Assembly: GCA_001321855.1 (NCBI GenBank)
Contig: JPUP01000073.1
Coordinates: 1-45,000 of the forward strand
Length of the DNA stretch: 45,000 nt
Direction: 5' to 3'
Origin: SAR11 cluster bacterium PRT-SC02
Lineage (GTDB): Bacteria > Pseudomonadota > Alphaproteobacteria > Pelagibacterales > Pelagibacteraceae
Shown here: piece by piece, positions 11,441 through 22,452 of the stretch
Numbering within the stretch: position 1 is the stretch's first letter
Layout of the letters: each line of letters starts with the position of its first letter
Position numbers and translations under genes: made by a program
The notes under the pieces: model-generated
What the model saw: only the letters and a program-made list of their open reading frames with translations
What the model was told of the DNA's origin: nothing
Database searches by the model: none

Positions 11441-11623
11441 ATGCAACTTAAATTCAAGAGACAACAAAGTATCGGTCAAACAATTACGAAACAAATAATC
11501 AAAATTTTGTTAGTAATAGCATTTGTCGTTTTTGCTATTTTTTTACTCGAAAAGATAAATTTTCCTGCTCCAAAAGAAAAAATTAAGATAGATATATCAA
11601 ATGAGATTAATAAACTTAAATAG
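11441..11623 (+). CDS. Small single-TM hypothetical protein
   Basis: 60 aa; basic N-terminus then hydrophobic IIKILLVIAFVVFAIFLLEKINFP; coding orientation and overlap with the next gene. Confidence 0.6.
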   Translation: MQLKFKRQQSIGQTITKQIIKILLVIAFVVFAIFLLEKINFPAPKEKIKIDISNEINKLK

Positions 11624-13342
11624 TTTGATCTATTTAATAATTGTTACAGTAATCTTTAGCACCAATGCCATATCAGAGGAAACAATTGATATTTGGAAAA
11701 ATAAAAAAAAAGAAAATATAGCTACAACTACCGGGGAAAAACAAAATAATAAAAAGATCTTTTTTCAAATGCAATTAATTCAGATCAGAATAATAATTTA
11801 ATTAAAATAGACGAAGAAAAAACCAAAAAATTTGAAGAAGCAAAACTATATGGTTTATATGATCCTGATGAAAATAATTTCAATTTAGAAATGTGGCAAC
11901 AAACAGATGCGACTGAGTTTAAAAAAATTATGAAAAGAATAAACAAGATCAATCTTTCATCAACTGCTGAAAGTATTTTAGTTAACACTTTATTTTCTAA
12001 TTCGTTTGCTCCAAAAAATATTTCGGAGGAAGAATTTGTTAACATTAAAGTAAACTGGCTCATTAATAACAATAAAGAAAAATTAATTGAAAATTTTTTA
12101 GAGAAAAATCAGAATTTTTTTAACAAAAAAAAACTTATTCAATACTTAGTTGATAGCAACATTTCAAGCGCAAATTTACAAGATGGTTGCGAAAAAATAA
12201 ATTTTATAAGCAAAGAAATTAAAGACTCTTATTTAGAAAAATTTAAAATATACTGTTTAATCTTTACAGATAAAAAAGGAGAAGCGAACTTATTATATGA
12301 TATTCTAAAGGAGCAAGGTAAATCAGATAAATTCTTTGATGATAAAATAAGTTATTTGTTAGGAATAAGCGATAAAAATGATGGTAAAATAAAAGAGGAT
12401 ACCTTGCTTAACTTTTACATTTCAAGTGTGACTGTTAAAGATTTTAAATATGAACCAAACAAGAACACAAAAGAAATAATTTGGAAATATTTGAACTCAG
12501 CTAATTTAATTAAAATTGATAATGTAGAAGATAAACAAAAAATAAAAGAATTAGAAATAGCAGCAAATGAGAATAGGTTAAAAAAAGAAAAAATATTTGA
12601 AATTTATCAAAGCTTTAGCTTTGATTTACAAACACTTTTGAATGCTGAGAGAATTTATGTAAATTATGAAAATACAGAGAGTAGAGCTTTAATTTACCAA
12701 AAATATTTACTATCTGATAATATTGAAAATCAAATTGAATATTTATTGTTGTTAAAAGATTTGTTTAAAAAAGATAATCTTTCAAATTTGTATAGGGATT
12801 TTTTAAGCAATAAGTTAAAAGAGTACGATCAAAGGGATATACCCAAGAATTTAGCAAAAGTAGTAAAAAAAAATATAATTACGAAAAAAAAAATGAATCA
12901 AGGTAAGATAAAATATGATGATAAAATTTTACACAGATCAAGAGTTCTTAAATTTTATTTAGACAAAAATCACACACCAGAAAAAACTCAAAAAGACTTT
13001 AATAATGTTTATAAAAAGATAAAAAGAAATAAAAATTACTTTTTTTCTGCGAAGGATCTTGCTTTAGTAGAGTCATTATCAATTGATGGAATTAGTATTC
13101 CAAAAGAGATTAAAACAGATCAAATTTCCAAAAAATATTCAATTCCGCAAAACTTACTTGGCCTTATAGACAATAAAAATACAGGTTTTTTAGTGTTAAA
13201 AATTGTTGAAATTATAGGTGAAGACGAGGTTAATAATTTAGACTCTGAAACTATCTATTTCATCACAAGTTTATTAAATCGTTCAGGTTTAAAAAAATTC
13301 AGAAATAAAATCATCACATCTGCACTACCTTTAAGGGCTTAA
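11601..13342 (+). pseudogene. Exported hypothetical protein interrupted by a single-base frameshift (or read error / slippage site)
   Basis: ORF 11601..11801 has a signal-peptide-like N-terminus; ORF 11891..13342 is open upstream of its called ATG in the same frame back to the T6 run at 11760-11765. Removing one T joins them: ...KQNNKKIFSNAINSDQNNNLIKIDEEKTKKFEEAKLYGLYDPDENNFNLEMWQQ... Confidence 0.75.
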
Positions 13343-13360
13343 GTATAATATAATCTAGAC

Positions 13361-13885
13361 ATGGCTTTAAAAGAGATTAAAATTTTACCAGATAAAATTC
13401 TTCGAGAAAAATCTGTACCAGTAGAAAAAGTTAATAATGAAATAAGAAAATTAATGGATGATATGTTGCGAACAATGTACGCAGCTCCAGGTATTGGCTT
13501 AGCAGCAATACAAATTGGAATTCCAAAAAGAGTTGTAGTTATGGATTTATCTAAAGATAAAGAGAAAAAAGATCCATTTTACTTCGTCAATCCCGAAATA
13601 GTTTGGAAATCAGAAAACCTAGTTTCTTATGAGGAGGGCTGCTTATCAATTCCGAACCAATTTGCTGAGATAGATAGACCAGAAAAATGTCATGTTAAAT
13701 TTTTAGATTATTTTGGAAAACAACAACTTATTAAAGCTGATGGACTTTTTTCTACTTGTATACAACATGAGATTGACCATCTTAATGGAATTTTATTCAT
13801 AGATTATCTATCGAAACTTAAAAAAAATATGATAATTAAAAAATTATCAAAGCAAAAAAAAGAACTCGAGAGAGTAATAGTTTAA
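13361..13885 (+). CDS. def: Peptide deformylase
   Basis: 174 aa; GIGLAAIQIG, EEGCLSIP, QHEIDHLNG motifs. Confidence 0.97.
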   Translation: MALKEIKILPDKILREKSVPVEKVNNEIRKLMDDMLRTMYAAPGIGLAAIQIGIPKRVVVMDLSKDKEKKDPFYFVNPEIVWKSENLVSYEEGCLSIPNQFAEIDRPEKCHVKFLDYFGKQQLIKADGLFSTCIQHEIDHLNGILFIDYLSKLKKNMIIKKLSKQKKELERVIV

Positions 13886-13892
13886 TTATTTA

Positions 13893-14813
13893 ATGGCTTT
13901 AAATATTTTATTTATGGGAACTACAAAGTTCTCGGCTAAAGTTTTAGAAAATTTATATAACTCAAAACATCGAGTAATATGTGTGTATTCTCAACCACCT
14001 TCTAAAAAAAAAAGGGGACAAAAAATTCTTCCTTCACCTGTGCAAACTAAAGCAGAGAATTATAAAATCCAAATAAGAATACCAAATGATTTAAAAAACC
14101 CGGAAGAATTAGATTTCTTAAAAAGTATTAAACCAGATGTAGTAGTTGTTGCGGCTTACGGAAAGCTTATACCTAAAGAATATTTAGATTTACCAAACAT
14201 TCTTTTTTTAAATCTACACGCTTCATTATTACCTAAATTTAGAGGTGCTGCTCCAATAGAAAGATCCATTTTAAAAATGGAAAAAGAAACCGGTATATCA
14301 ATAATGAAAATTGTACCAAAACTTGATGAGGGACCATACACTAGACAAATAAAAGTGAAATTAAATATAAATACAACAGCTGGAGAATTAAGCGATAAAC
14401 TCGCCCAATTAGGATCTCAAGCTATGATACATTCTTTAAATGATCTTGAAAAAAATAATATTAATTTTATTGAGCAAGATCATAATAATTCAACTTATGC
14501 AAAGAAAATTCAAAAATCAGAAACCAAAATCAACTGGCAACAAGATGCTGAAAAGGTAATAGCACAAATTAATGCATTTAACCCAAATCCTGGTGCTTGG
14601 TTTTTGTTCAAAAACAAAAGATATAAAGTTTTAAAAGCGGTTAAAATTTTAAAAAGCGAAGCACCCGGTGTGGTTATTGATGGTAATTTAACCATCGCTT
14701 GTAAGAAAAACTCAATTCAAATTATTTCTTTGCAGAAAGAAGGAAAACAAGTGTCATCAGCAAAAGAATTTTTGTTAGGTAACGAAATTAAAAAAGGAAC
14801 AAAATTAAGTTGA
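13893..14813 (+). CDS. fmt: Methionyl-tRNA formyltransferase
   Basis: 306 aa; LFMGTTKFSAKVLENL, FLNLHASLLPKFRGAAPIERSIL. Confidence 0.96.
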   Translation: MALNILFMGTTKFSAKVLENLYNSKHRVICVYSQPPSKKKRGQKILPSPVQTKAENYKIQIRIPNDLKNPEELDFLKSIKPDVVVVAAYGKLIPKEYLDLPNILFLNLHASLLPKFRGAAPIERSILKMEKETGISIMKIVPKLDEGPYTRQIKVKLNINTTAGELSDKLAQLGSQAMIHSLNDLEKNNINFIEQDHNNSTYAKKIQKSETKINWQQDAEKVIAQINAFNPNPGAWFLFKNKRYKVLKAVKILKSEAPGVVIDGNLTIACKKNSIQIISLQKEGKQVSSAKEFLLGNEIKKGTKLS

Positions 14814-15553
14814 TTTATAATTATCAAATTTTAATTGAATATGATGGAACAAACTTTATAGGTTGGCAGGCCCAAAAGAGGGGAAGATCAGTACAAGGTA
14901 AAATTGAAAAAGCATTAAAAAAGTACTTTAATTCAAAAATTAAATTAATTGGATCAGGAAGAACAGATAGAGGAGTTCACGCAAAAAAGCAGTCCGCTAA
15001 TTTCCTTATAAATCGCAAAATAATAAATAAAGAAAAGTTTTTAAATTCAATAAATTATTTTATAAAAAGTGATGATATTTCAATTCTTAAAATAAACAAA
15101 AAAAATCTAAAATTTCATTCTAGATTTAGTGCAAAATACAGAATTTACGAATATGTTATAATAAATAGACAAAGCAAGCTATCTATCGATCTCGATAGAG
15201 CTTGGCATATAAAAAAGAGATTGTCTTTAACTCTTATGAAAAAAGGAGCAAGTATTCTTAAAGGAACACATGACTATTCACTTTTTAGATCTTCCTCATG
15301 TGGAGCCACATCACCTATTAGAACTATAAAAAAAATCTCAATAATTAAGAAAAACGATAAAATTATTTTAAGTTTCACTTCAAGATCTTTCTTACAGCAA
15401 CAAGTAAGATCAATGGTTGGATGTTTAAAATATCTCGGTGAAAAAAAATGGACTTTGAAACAATTTAAAAACAACTTTAACTCTAAAAAAAGATCCAATT
15501 GTGCACCACCTGCACCTCCTTATGGACTTTTTCTTGCTGAGATAAAATATTAA
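14810..15553 (+). CDS. truA: tRNA pseudouridine(38-40) synthase
   Basis: 247 aa, TTG start; YDGTNFIGWQAQKRGRSVQGKIEKAL, GSGRTDRGVHAKKQ. Confidence 0.95.
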   Translation: MIYNYQILIEYDGTNFIGWQAQKRGRSVQGKIEKALKKYFNSKIKLIGSGRTDRGVHAKKQSANFLINRKIINKEKFLNSINYFIKSDDISILKINKKNLKFHSRFSAKYRIYEYVIINRQSKLSIDLDRAWHIKKRLSLTLMKKGASILKGTHDYSLFRSSSCGATSPIRTIKKISIIKKNDKIILSFTSRSFLQQQVRSMVGCLKYLGEKKWTLKQFKNNFNSKKRSNCAPPAPPYGLFLAEIKY

Positions 15554-15557
15554 GATA

Positions 15558-16484
15558 CTAAAAATTTACAAGTGCCTTTAAGTGCTGTTCAGTGCTTTCT
15601 GCAAGCGCGTTTAAATTATAACCGCCTTCTAATACAGAAACAATTTTTCCCTCACAAAAATGATTAGCAACTAACAAAGTCCTTTTTGTAATTTCATGAT
15701 AATCTTCAGATTTCAGATTAATATTTGATAATGGATCGTCTTTATGAGCATCAAATCCAGCAGAAAATAATAAAAATTCTGGCTTAAAATTTTTTATTTT
15801 CTTAAGAACATATTCATAAGCATTAAAATATTCTCTAGAATTAGTTCCACTTAATAAAGGAATATTTAATATATTATTATATCTTCCTTTCTCCGAGCTT
15901 GATCCAGTTCCAGGAAAATGAGGATATTGATGGGTCGATATATATAGTACTTTCTCATTAGAAAAAAATAAATTTTGAGTTCCATTTCCATGATGCACAT
16001 CGAAATCAATAATCGCAATTTTTTTATACTTATATTTCTCTATTAAGTAATTAGCACCAACAGCAACATTGTTAAATATACAAAACCCCATTGCTTTACT
16101 AAACTCCGCGTGATGACCTGGTGGTCTCACTGCACAAAAAGCATTTTTAAGTTTTTTGTTGTGGACCATTTCCACAGCAGAAATCATCGACTTAACTGCA
16201 TCATAGGATGCATTTTTACTTCCAGGAGACAATACTGTATCACCATCTAAGAAAACATGTCCTTTATTTGGAAAAGCCCTTTTTACTTTTTGGATGTAAT
16301 TATTGTCATGCGTTTTATTTAAAGATGATATATCAATGTTATCTGGTTCACTCCATTCCAAATTTAAATTTTTTTTTGTTTTTAGCGTATCCAAAATAGA
16401 TTGTATTCTAAACTTATTTTCTGGGTGACTATCTCCAGTATCGTGGTCTAATGAGCTTTTGGTAAAAATAAGTCCAGTGTTCAC
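15558..16484 (-). CDS. Histone deacetylase-like (acetoin utilization/HDAC superfamily) protein
   Basis: 308 aa; AVRPPGHHAEFSKAMGFCIFNNVAVGA, IIDFDVHHGNGTQN, LFSAGFDAHKDDPL. Confidence 0.92.
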   Translation of the reverse strand: MNTGLIFTKSSLDHDTGDSHPENKFRIQSILDTLKTKKNLNLEWSEPDNIDISSLNKTHDNNYIQKVKRAFPNKGHVFLDGDTVLSPGSKNASYDAVKSMISAVEMVHNKKLKNAFCAVRPPGHHAEFSKAMGFCIFNNVAVGANYLIEKYKYKKIAIIDFDVHHGNGTQNLFFSNEKVLYISTHQYPHFPGTGSSSEKGRYNNILNIPLLSGTNSREYFNAYEYVLKKIKNFKPEFLLFSAGFDAHKDDPLSNINLKSEDYHEITKRTLLVANHFCEGKIVSVLEGGYNLNALAESTEQHLKALVNF

Positions 16485-17638
16485 TTAAAATATTCCTTTA
16501 AAAAATTAAAATAAATTTTTTTTAAGTTTTTTAAATCTTTTAAAGAGACACATTCATCTACCTTATGCATAGTTTTATTTACCAGACCAAATTCAAGACA
16601 AGGGGCAATTTTTTTTATGAATCTTGCGTCAGAAGTTCCACCAGTCGTTGAAAAAACAGGGTTTATTTTTGTTACATTTTTTATTATTTTTTTTGCTAAG
16701 AGAATATTTTTTCCTGGAGTTGTTAAAAAAGAATCTCCGCTTTCTAAATAAGAGATCTTATACTTGCATTTACTTTTTTTTACTATTCTTTTAATAATTT
16801 TATTAATTTTATTTTTCAGTTTATTTGCATTTTGAATATTATTGTACCTTATGTTAAAAAGAGTTTTAGCTGTAGCTGGGATAACATTGTGTGCTTTGTT
16901 ATCTACTTGAATACTTGTAAATTCTAAATTAGAAGGTTGGAAATTTTTATTACCATTATCCAGTTTATTTTTTTTTAGCTCATAACATATTTTGACCAGA
17001 GTATTAATAGGATTATTAGTTAAATGCGGATAAGCGATATGCCCTTGCGTTCCAAAAATTTCTAACTCAGCTGTTAAACTTCCTCGCCTTCCAATTTTTA
17101 TCATTTCACCTAATTTTTTCGGATTAGTTGGTTCACCTACAATACAAAAATTAATTTTTTCTTTTCTTTTTTTTAAAAATTCTACAACCTTTTTTGTCCC
17201 ATTTGTTGCATAACCCTCTTCATCTCCAGTTATAAGTAAACTGATTGATCCATTGATTTTCTTATTATTCTTTAAATATTGACTGACCGCAGAAATGAAA
17301 CATGCAATTGAGCTTTTCATATCATTTGCTCCTCGGCCTATAAGGTATCCATTTTTCACTGTGGGCTTAAAGGGATTAACTGTCCATTGGTTATAATCAC
17401 CAGGTGGCACCACATCGGTATGACCAGCGTAACAGAGATTTGGTTGTTTTTTTCCTAATCTAGCATAAAGGTTTTTAATAGGTCTACCTTTACCTTTTGA
17501 AAATTCAAGTATTTTACATTTAAATCCTAAGGATTTTAATTTCTTGCTTAAAAAATTTATTGCTCCCGCATCCACTGGAGTGACACTAGGAAATTTTATT
17601 AGATCTTTTGATAAACTTAACTCATTAAAACTTGGCAT
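16481..17638 (-). CDS. dapE: Succinyl-diaminopimelate desuccinylase
   Basis: 385 aa; M20 family, AGHTDVVPPGDYNQWTVNPFKP, GRGANDMKSSIACF, GDEEGYATNGTKK. Confidence 0.95.
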   Translation of the reverse strand: MPSFNELSLSKDLIKFPSVTPVDAGAINFLSKKLKSLGFKCKILEFSKGKGRPIKNLYARLGKKQPNLCYAGHTDVVPPGDYNQWTVNPFKPTVKNGYLIGRGANDMKSSIACFISAVSQYLKNNKKINGSISLLITGDEEGYATNGTKKVVEFLKKRKEKINFCIVGEPTNPKKLGEMIKIGRRGSLTAELEIFGTQGHIAYPHLTNNPINTLVKICYELKKNKLDNGNKNFQPSNLEFTSIQVDNKAHNVIPATAKTLFNIRYNNIQNANKLKNKINKIIKRIVKKSKCKYKISYLESGDSFLTTPGKNILLAKKIIKNVTKINPVFSTTGGTSDARFIKKIAPCLEFGLVNKTMHKVDECVSLKDLKNLKKIYFNFLKEYFK

Positions 17639-18466
17639 TTAATCTCTTAATAAATCATTTATAGAAGTTTTACTTCTTGTTTTCTCATCAACTTTTTTTA
17701 CAATTACAGCACAGTATAAACTAGGACCATCAGGATTTTTTTTATTTTTAATAGATCCAGGCACAACTACTGAATAAGCGGGAACTTTTCCATATGTTAC
17801 ATTGCCAGTTGTTCTATCAACAATTTTAGTTGATGCGCCAATATATACTCCCATTGAAATTACAGCACCCTCTTCGACAATTACACCTTCTGCTATTTCA
17901 GATCTTGCGCCAATAAAACAATTATCCTCAACAATAACAGGACCTGCTTGAAGGGGTTCTAATACTCCTCCAATCCCTGCTCCACCAGAAACATGACAAT
18001 TTTTTCCTATCTGAGCACAAGAACCAACTGATGCCCAAGTATCAATCATTGTTCCTTCATCAACATATGCACCAAGATTCACAAAACATGGCATTAAAAC
18101 AACATTTTTTCCAATAAAAGACCCCTTTCTTACAACGCCATTTGGAACGTGCCTGTAACCAGCTTTTTTCCAATCACTTTCATTCCAAGCAACAGATTTT
18201 CCAGGTACTTTATCGTACCAAGTAGTGTATGGACCTTTTGACATTGTCATTTCATTAATTCTAAAACTTAATAAAATAGCCTTCTTTACCCATTGGTTTA
18301 CCGTCCATTTACCATTAATTTTTTGAGCAACTCTAACTTCACCTTTATCAGTTAGCTCAATAGTTTTTTGTACTGCTTCAATTATTTTTTTATCAGAGTT
18401 ACTATTAACATTTTGCTTTTCTTCAAATGCCTTACTAATAATTTTTTCAAGTTCGTTCATAATCAT
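17639..18466 (-). CDS. dapD: 2,3,4,5-tetrahydropyridine-2,6-dicarboxylate N-succinyltransferase
   Basis: 275 aa; [42 protein letters not shown] left-handed beta-helix. Confidence 0.97.
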   Translation of the reverse strand: MIMNELEKIISKAFEEKQNVNSNSDKKIIEAVQKTIELTDKGEVRVAQKINGKWTVNQWVKKAILLSFRINEMTMSKGPYTTWYDKVPGKSVAWNESDWKKAGYRHVPNGVVRKGSFIGKNVVLMPCFVNLGAYVDEGTMIDTWASVGSCAQIGKNCHVSGGAGIGGVLEPLQAGPVIVEDNCFIGARSEIAEGVIVEEGAVISMGVYIGASTKIVDRTTGNVTYGKVPAYSVVVPGSIKNKKNPDGPSLYCAVIVKKVDEKTRSKTSINDLLRD

Positions 18467-19118
18467 TAATCTCCTTCAGAAAATTTGATAATTTTTTTGT
18501 TCTATAATTGATAAATCCTGAGTCAGAGAACTCAGCGGCCCAAGGTTCATCATTAATTATCCATACAGTTTTCATACCCAATTCAAAAGCTGGTTTTAAA
18601 TTTCTTGCAATATCTTCTATGAATATACAATATTGTGGCTCAATTTTGTATTTTTCTACTATTTTATCATAAGTTTGTTTTGATGGCTTGGGCACAAAGT
18701 CTGCACTGACAATATCGAAAATATCCTTAAAATGTCTATCAATTCCTAGTTTTCTTGTAACATTCTGCGCATGAGCTTTTGATCCATTGGTAAAAATTAT
18801 TTTTTTTCCTTGAATTTTACCTATTTCCTCATCAAGTTTTTTATCTTCTTTTAAAAAACTCAAGTCGATATCATGAACAAATTCTAAGAATTCATTTGCG
18901 TTTATTTTGTGGTTTTTAATCATTCCATTTAAGGTTGTGTTGTATTCAACAAAATAATTTTTTTGAATTTTTCTAGCTTCTGCTTTGCTTATATTTAATT
19001 TCGTAGAGATATATTCTGACATTTTTTTATCAACTTGATCAAAAACTTTTGTTGCCCCAGAGTATAAAGTATTATCAAGGTCAAAAAGCCAGTATTTTAT
19101 ATTTTGAAGCTCCTTCAT
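18447..19118 (-). CDS. HAD-family hydrolase (pyrimidine 5'-nucleotidase type)
   Basis: 223 aa; [64 protein letters not shown]. Confidence 0.9.
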   Translation of the reverse strand: MKELQNIKYWLFDLDNTLYSGATKVFDQVDKKMSEYISTKLNISKAEARKIQKNYFVEYNTTLNGMIKNHKINANEFLEFVHDIDLSFLKEDKKLDEEIGKIQGKKIIFTNGSKAHAQNVTRKLGIDRHFKDIFDIVSADFVPKPSKQTYDKIVEKYKIEPQYCIFIEDIARNLKPAFELGMKTVWIINDEPWAAEFSDSGFINYRTKKLSNFLKEINDYERT

Positions 19119-19981
19119 TTTCTAATCAAAGTTCCAGAACCTTTGTCAGAAAATAATTCGTCCAATATTGAATGTGGTTTTCTTCCGTCTAGTATAACTA
19201 CACCTCTTACGCCATTTTCAACCGCATCAATACAATTTTTAATTTTTGGTATCATGCCGCCTTGAACTATTTTCAATTTTACTAAATTTTCAATATCAAA
19301 AGGTTTAATTTCAGAAATAAGAGTTTTTCTGTCATCGTAAACACCTTCAACATTAGTCATTAAAAGCAATCTTCTTGATTTAAGTTTTTTTGCAATTGCG
19401 CTTGCTGCAGTATCCCCATTTATATTAAACACATTATCATTTTCATCGAGACCTAATGGAGCAACAACAGGTATTTTGTTTTCTTTAATTAAGTTTTTTA
19501 AAAAATTAATATTGATATCTTGTGGAATGCCAACATATCCAAGTTCTTCATTATCCGGAATAATTTTAATAATGTTATTTACTTTTGAATTAATTGATAC
19601 TGCTCTTGAACCCTTTTTATTTAAAGAGTCAACAATATCATTATTAAAATCAATCAAAACTTTCTCTACAATAGAAATAACGTTTTTATCAGTTACCCTA
19701 AGTCCATTTATAAAATTTGATTTGATTTTTTTCTTTTTCAATTCCCTTTCAATTCTTGGGCCTCCACCATGAACAACTATTATTGATAAGCCTAAATTAT
19801 TTAAAATATTTATATCATTGATAAAATTATTGAATATATTTCTGTCTATTAATACATTGCCCCCATATTTTATAACTATTAAATCATTTTTATACTTTTC
19901 AAGATATTTTAAAACATTGCCAAAATTTTTCGCTTCTTTAGGCCAAATAGTTTTAATAAAACTTAAATTTTTCTGAGGCAT
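19115..19981 (-). CDS. argB: Acetylglutamate kinase
   Basis: 288 aa; VIKYGGNVL, VVHGGGPRIERELKK, NINGDTAASAIAKKL, GGMIPKI. Confidence 0.96.
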   Translation of the reverse strand: MPQKNLSFIKTIWPKEAKNFGNVLKYLEKYKNDLIVIKYGGNVLIDRNIFNNFINDINILNNLGLSIIVVHGGGPRIERELKKKKIKSNFINGLRVTDKNVISIVEKVLIDFNNDIVDSLNKKGSRAVSINSKVNNIIKIIPDNEELGYVGIPQDININFLKNLIKENKIPVVAPLGLDENDNVFNINGDTAASAIAKKLKSRRLLLMTNVEGVYDDRKTLISEIKPFDIENLVKLKIVQGGMIPKIKNCIDAVENGVRGVVILDGRKPHSILDELFSDKGSGTLIRK

Positions 19982-21667
19982 TTAATTTGTTCTAACTTTT
20001 GTTTGTCTCATTATTACCCATTGTTGAGCAATCGTTAAAACGTTGTTGACTGTCCAATAAACCACTAATCCGGACGGAAATGGAGCCAATATTATTGTAA
20101 GAAATAATGGAAAAAAAGCAAAAATTTTTGCCTGAATTGGATCTGCTGGAGCAGGATTTAACTTTTGTTGCAAATACATTGTTAACCCCATAAGAATCGG
20201 CCAAATTCCTATTATCAAAAATCCTGGAGGGGACCATGGAATTAATCCAAACAGATTAAAAATCGTTGTGGGGTCTTTTGCTGATAGATCTTGTATCCAA
20301 CCAAAAAAAGGTTGGTGTCTCATCTCTAAAGAAATAAAAAGCATTTTATAAATTGCAAAGAAAAAAGGTATTTGAATTAAAATCGGAAGACAGCCTGATG
20401 CAGGGTTTATTTTTTCTTTCCTATACAATGCCATCATTTCTTGTTGTAATTTTACTTTGTCTTCTTTATGAAGCTCTTTGAGCCTTGTCATCTCTGGCTG
20501 AACTGCTTTCATTTTAGCCATTGATCTAAATGAGTAATTTGCAAGCGGAAAAAATACGATCCTAATTGCGAGAGTTATTAATACAATAGCCACCCCGAAA
20601 TTACCCGACAGCTTGAATAAATAATCAATAACAAAAAATAAAGGCTTGGTAAAAAAATAAAACCATCCCCAGTCAATTGTTAAATCAAACTTTTCAATTC
20701 TCTCACTTTCAGCGTATCCATCGACTGTTTCTACTTCTTTAGCAGCAACAAATAATCTTACCTCGTTTGAAGAGGAACTTTTAGAATTTATAACAACCGG
20801 AGTATTTTGAATGTAATTTGCTCTAAAATTATTTTTATATAAAAACGTTGATTTAAAATTTTGATTTTCAGTTGGCACTACAGCTGTGACCCAGTATTTA
20901 TCCGTAATACCTAACCAACCATTTTTTGCGTCTCTAACTATTTTTTTTTCCTCAATATCGTCGTAATCGTCCTCTTGTAATTCTCCATCAAAAACACCTA
21001 TAAAACCCTCATGAAGAATATAAAAACCCATTACATCGTCTGGTTTTTTATTTCTTGTTATTTGTGCATATGGGTAAAGATTTATACTCTCATTTGAGTT
21101 GTTGGTAACCTCCTGCTTTACTCTAAAAAGGTATTTATCATCCAATGTAATTATTTTTTTAAAAATTAATCCTTCTCCATTATTCCATTCAAGAACAACA
21201 TTATTTTTTTCATTTAAAACTTTATTTCCTTTTACACTCCACAAACTTTCCAGACTAGGAACTTTTACTTTATTCCCCACACTAGTCCAACCAGTTTCAA
21301 TGTAGTAGCCGTCTTCTGTTTTTTTTGGATTTAAAAAAATAACATTTTCCTCTGACTTAAGATCTTTTTTATATTTTTTAAAAGACAAATCATCAAATAT
21401 TGCACCTTGTAGAGACAAGGAGCCCGTAACCTTTTCATTCTCTATAATCACTCTATCTACCTCAGTAATTGCATTATCTCTTGAAATTTCAGAATTTATT
21501 GTTTCTTGTCCAATAGAGGGAACCATTTCATTTTGTTGAACGTTCTCTTTTACAATTTTATTATTTGATGGTTCTTTAACTTGTCTTGGAGTTTCAAAAA
21601 ATGCCCCCCAAAATAGTAGAACCGACATTGATAAGGCTATGGCTACAAAAACATTTTTATTATCCAT
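19982..21667 (-). CDS. yidC: Membrane protein insertase YidC
   Basis: 561 aa; periplasmic domain then GVAIVLITLAIRIVFFPLANYSFRSMAKMKAVQPEM and ASGCLPILIQIPFFFAIYKML. Confidence 0.97.
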   Translation of the reverse strand: MDNKNVFVAIALSMSVLLFWGAFFETPRQVKEPSNNKIVKENVQQNEMVPSIGQETINSEISRDNAITEVDRVIIENEKVTGSLSLQGAIFDDLSFKKYKKDLKSEENVIFLNPKKTEDGYYIETGWTSVGNKVKVPSLESLWSVKGNKVLNEKNNVVLEWNNGEGLIFKKIITLDDKYLFRVKQEVTNNSNESINLYPYAQITRNKKPDDVMGFYILHEGFIGVFDGELQEDDYDDIEEKKIVRDAKNGWLGITDKYWVTAVVPTENQNFKSTFLYKNNFRANYIQNTPVVINSKSSSSNEVRLFVAAKEVETVDGYAESERIEKFDLTIDWGWFYFFTKPLFFVIDYLFKLSGNFGVAIVLITLAIRIVFFPLANYSFRSMAKMKAVQPEMTRLKELHKEDKVKLQQEMMALYRKEKINPASGCLPILIQIPFFFAIYKMLFISLEMRHQPFFGWIQDLSAKDPTTIFNLFGLIPWSPPGFLIIGIWPILMGLTMYLQQKLNPAPADPIQAKIFAFFPLFLTIILAPFPSGLVVYWTVNNVLTIAQQWVIMRQTKVRTN

Positions 21668-21914
21668 TTTTGTTTCCTTTTCTAGAAATGTTATCTAGTT
21701 GTTCATTTTCATTTATGTTAACAAAAGGATTACAACTTAATATTCTTTTAAACCCAAGTAGTACACCTTTAAAAATTCCATTATTTTTTAAACTTTCAAT
21801 AAAATAATCTGAACATGATTTATTAAATCTACAATTATTCCCCAGAAGAGGTGAAATAAAAAATTTATAAATTTTAATGATAATTATTATTAAATTTACA
21901 AAAATTATTTTCAT
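21660..21914 (-). CDS. yidD: Membrane protein insertion efficiency factor YidD
   Basis: 84 aa; IKIYKFFISPLLGNNCRFNKSCSDYFIESLKNNGIFKG, located between rnpA and yidC. Confidence 0.9.
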   Translation of the reverse strand: MKIIFVNLIIIIIKIYKFFISPLLGNNCRFNKSCSDYFIESLKNNGIFKGVLLGFKRILSCNPFVNINENEQLDNISRKGNKNG

Positions 21915-21915
21915 A

Positions 21916-22260
21916 CTAATTAAATTTTTTAAAACTCTTAGACATAGAAACTAATAATATCTTATATTTTTCTTTATATGCTTTATTTTTTCCAAAAACT
22001 ATATAAGTGTAATTTAAATTAATTACACTTTTTTTTTCAAGAAGTTGTAGCACAATTGCTCTTAGTTTTCTTCTAATTTTGTTTCTTTTGACCGCATTTC
22101 CGATTTTCTTTTTCATAATAAAGGTGAGCGAAAGACTTCCTTTTTTTGTTTTAATAAAGTCTTTTGTTCCGAAAATACTAAAGTAATCAGTATGAGTTTT
22201 TTCTTGTTTAAGAACAAATTTAAAATGGTCGCTTTTTTTTAAACTTTCAAGCTTTACCAT
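21916..22260 (-). CDS. rnpA: Ribonuclease P protein component
   Basis: 114 aa; KKKIGNAVKRNKIRRKLRAIV signature; next to rpmH. Confidence 0.93.
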   Translation of the reverse strand: MVKLESLKKSDHFKFVLKQEKTHTDYFSIFGTKDFIKTKKGSLSLTFIMKKKIGNAVKRNKIRRKLRAIVLQLLEKKSVINLNYTYIVFGKNKAYKEKYKILLVSMSKSFKKFN

Positions 22261-22395
22261 TTAAGTGGAAATCGTTTTTCTTCCTTTAGCACGTCTCCTT
22301 GATATTAGTTTTTTGCCTTTTTTGGTGGACATTCTATATCTAAAGCCATGCCGTCTTTTTCTTACTAATTTACTTGGTTGGTAAGTTCTTTTCAT
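22261..22395 (-). CDS. rpmH: 50S ribosomal protein L34
   Basis: Own translation on the minus strand: [44 protein letters not shown]; missing from the ORF track because of its length (44 aa). Confidence 0.97.
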   Translation of the reverse strand: MKRTYQPSKLVRKRRHGFRYRMSTKKGKKLISRRRAKGRKTIST

Positions 22396-22452
22396 AAAAT
22401 AATTTTAGTTATATATTTAATATTATCACTATTGTACAGTTAAAATTACTGG

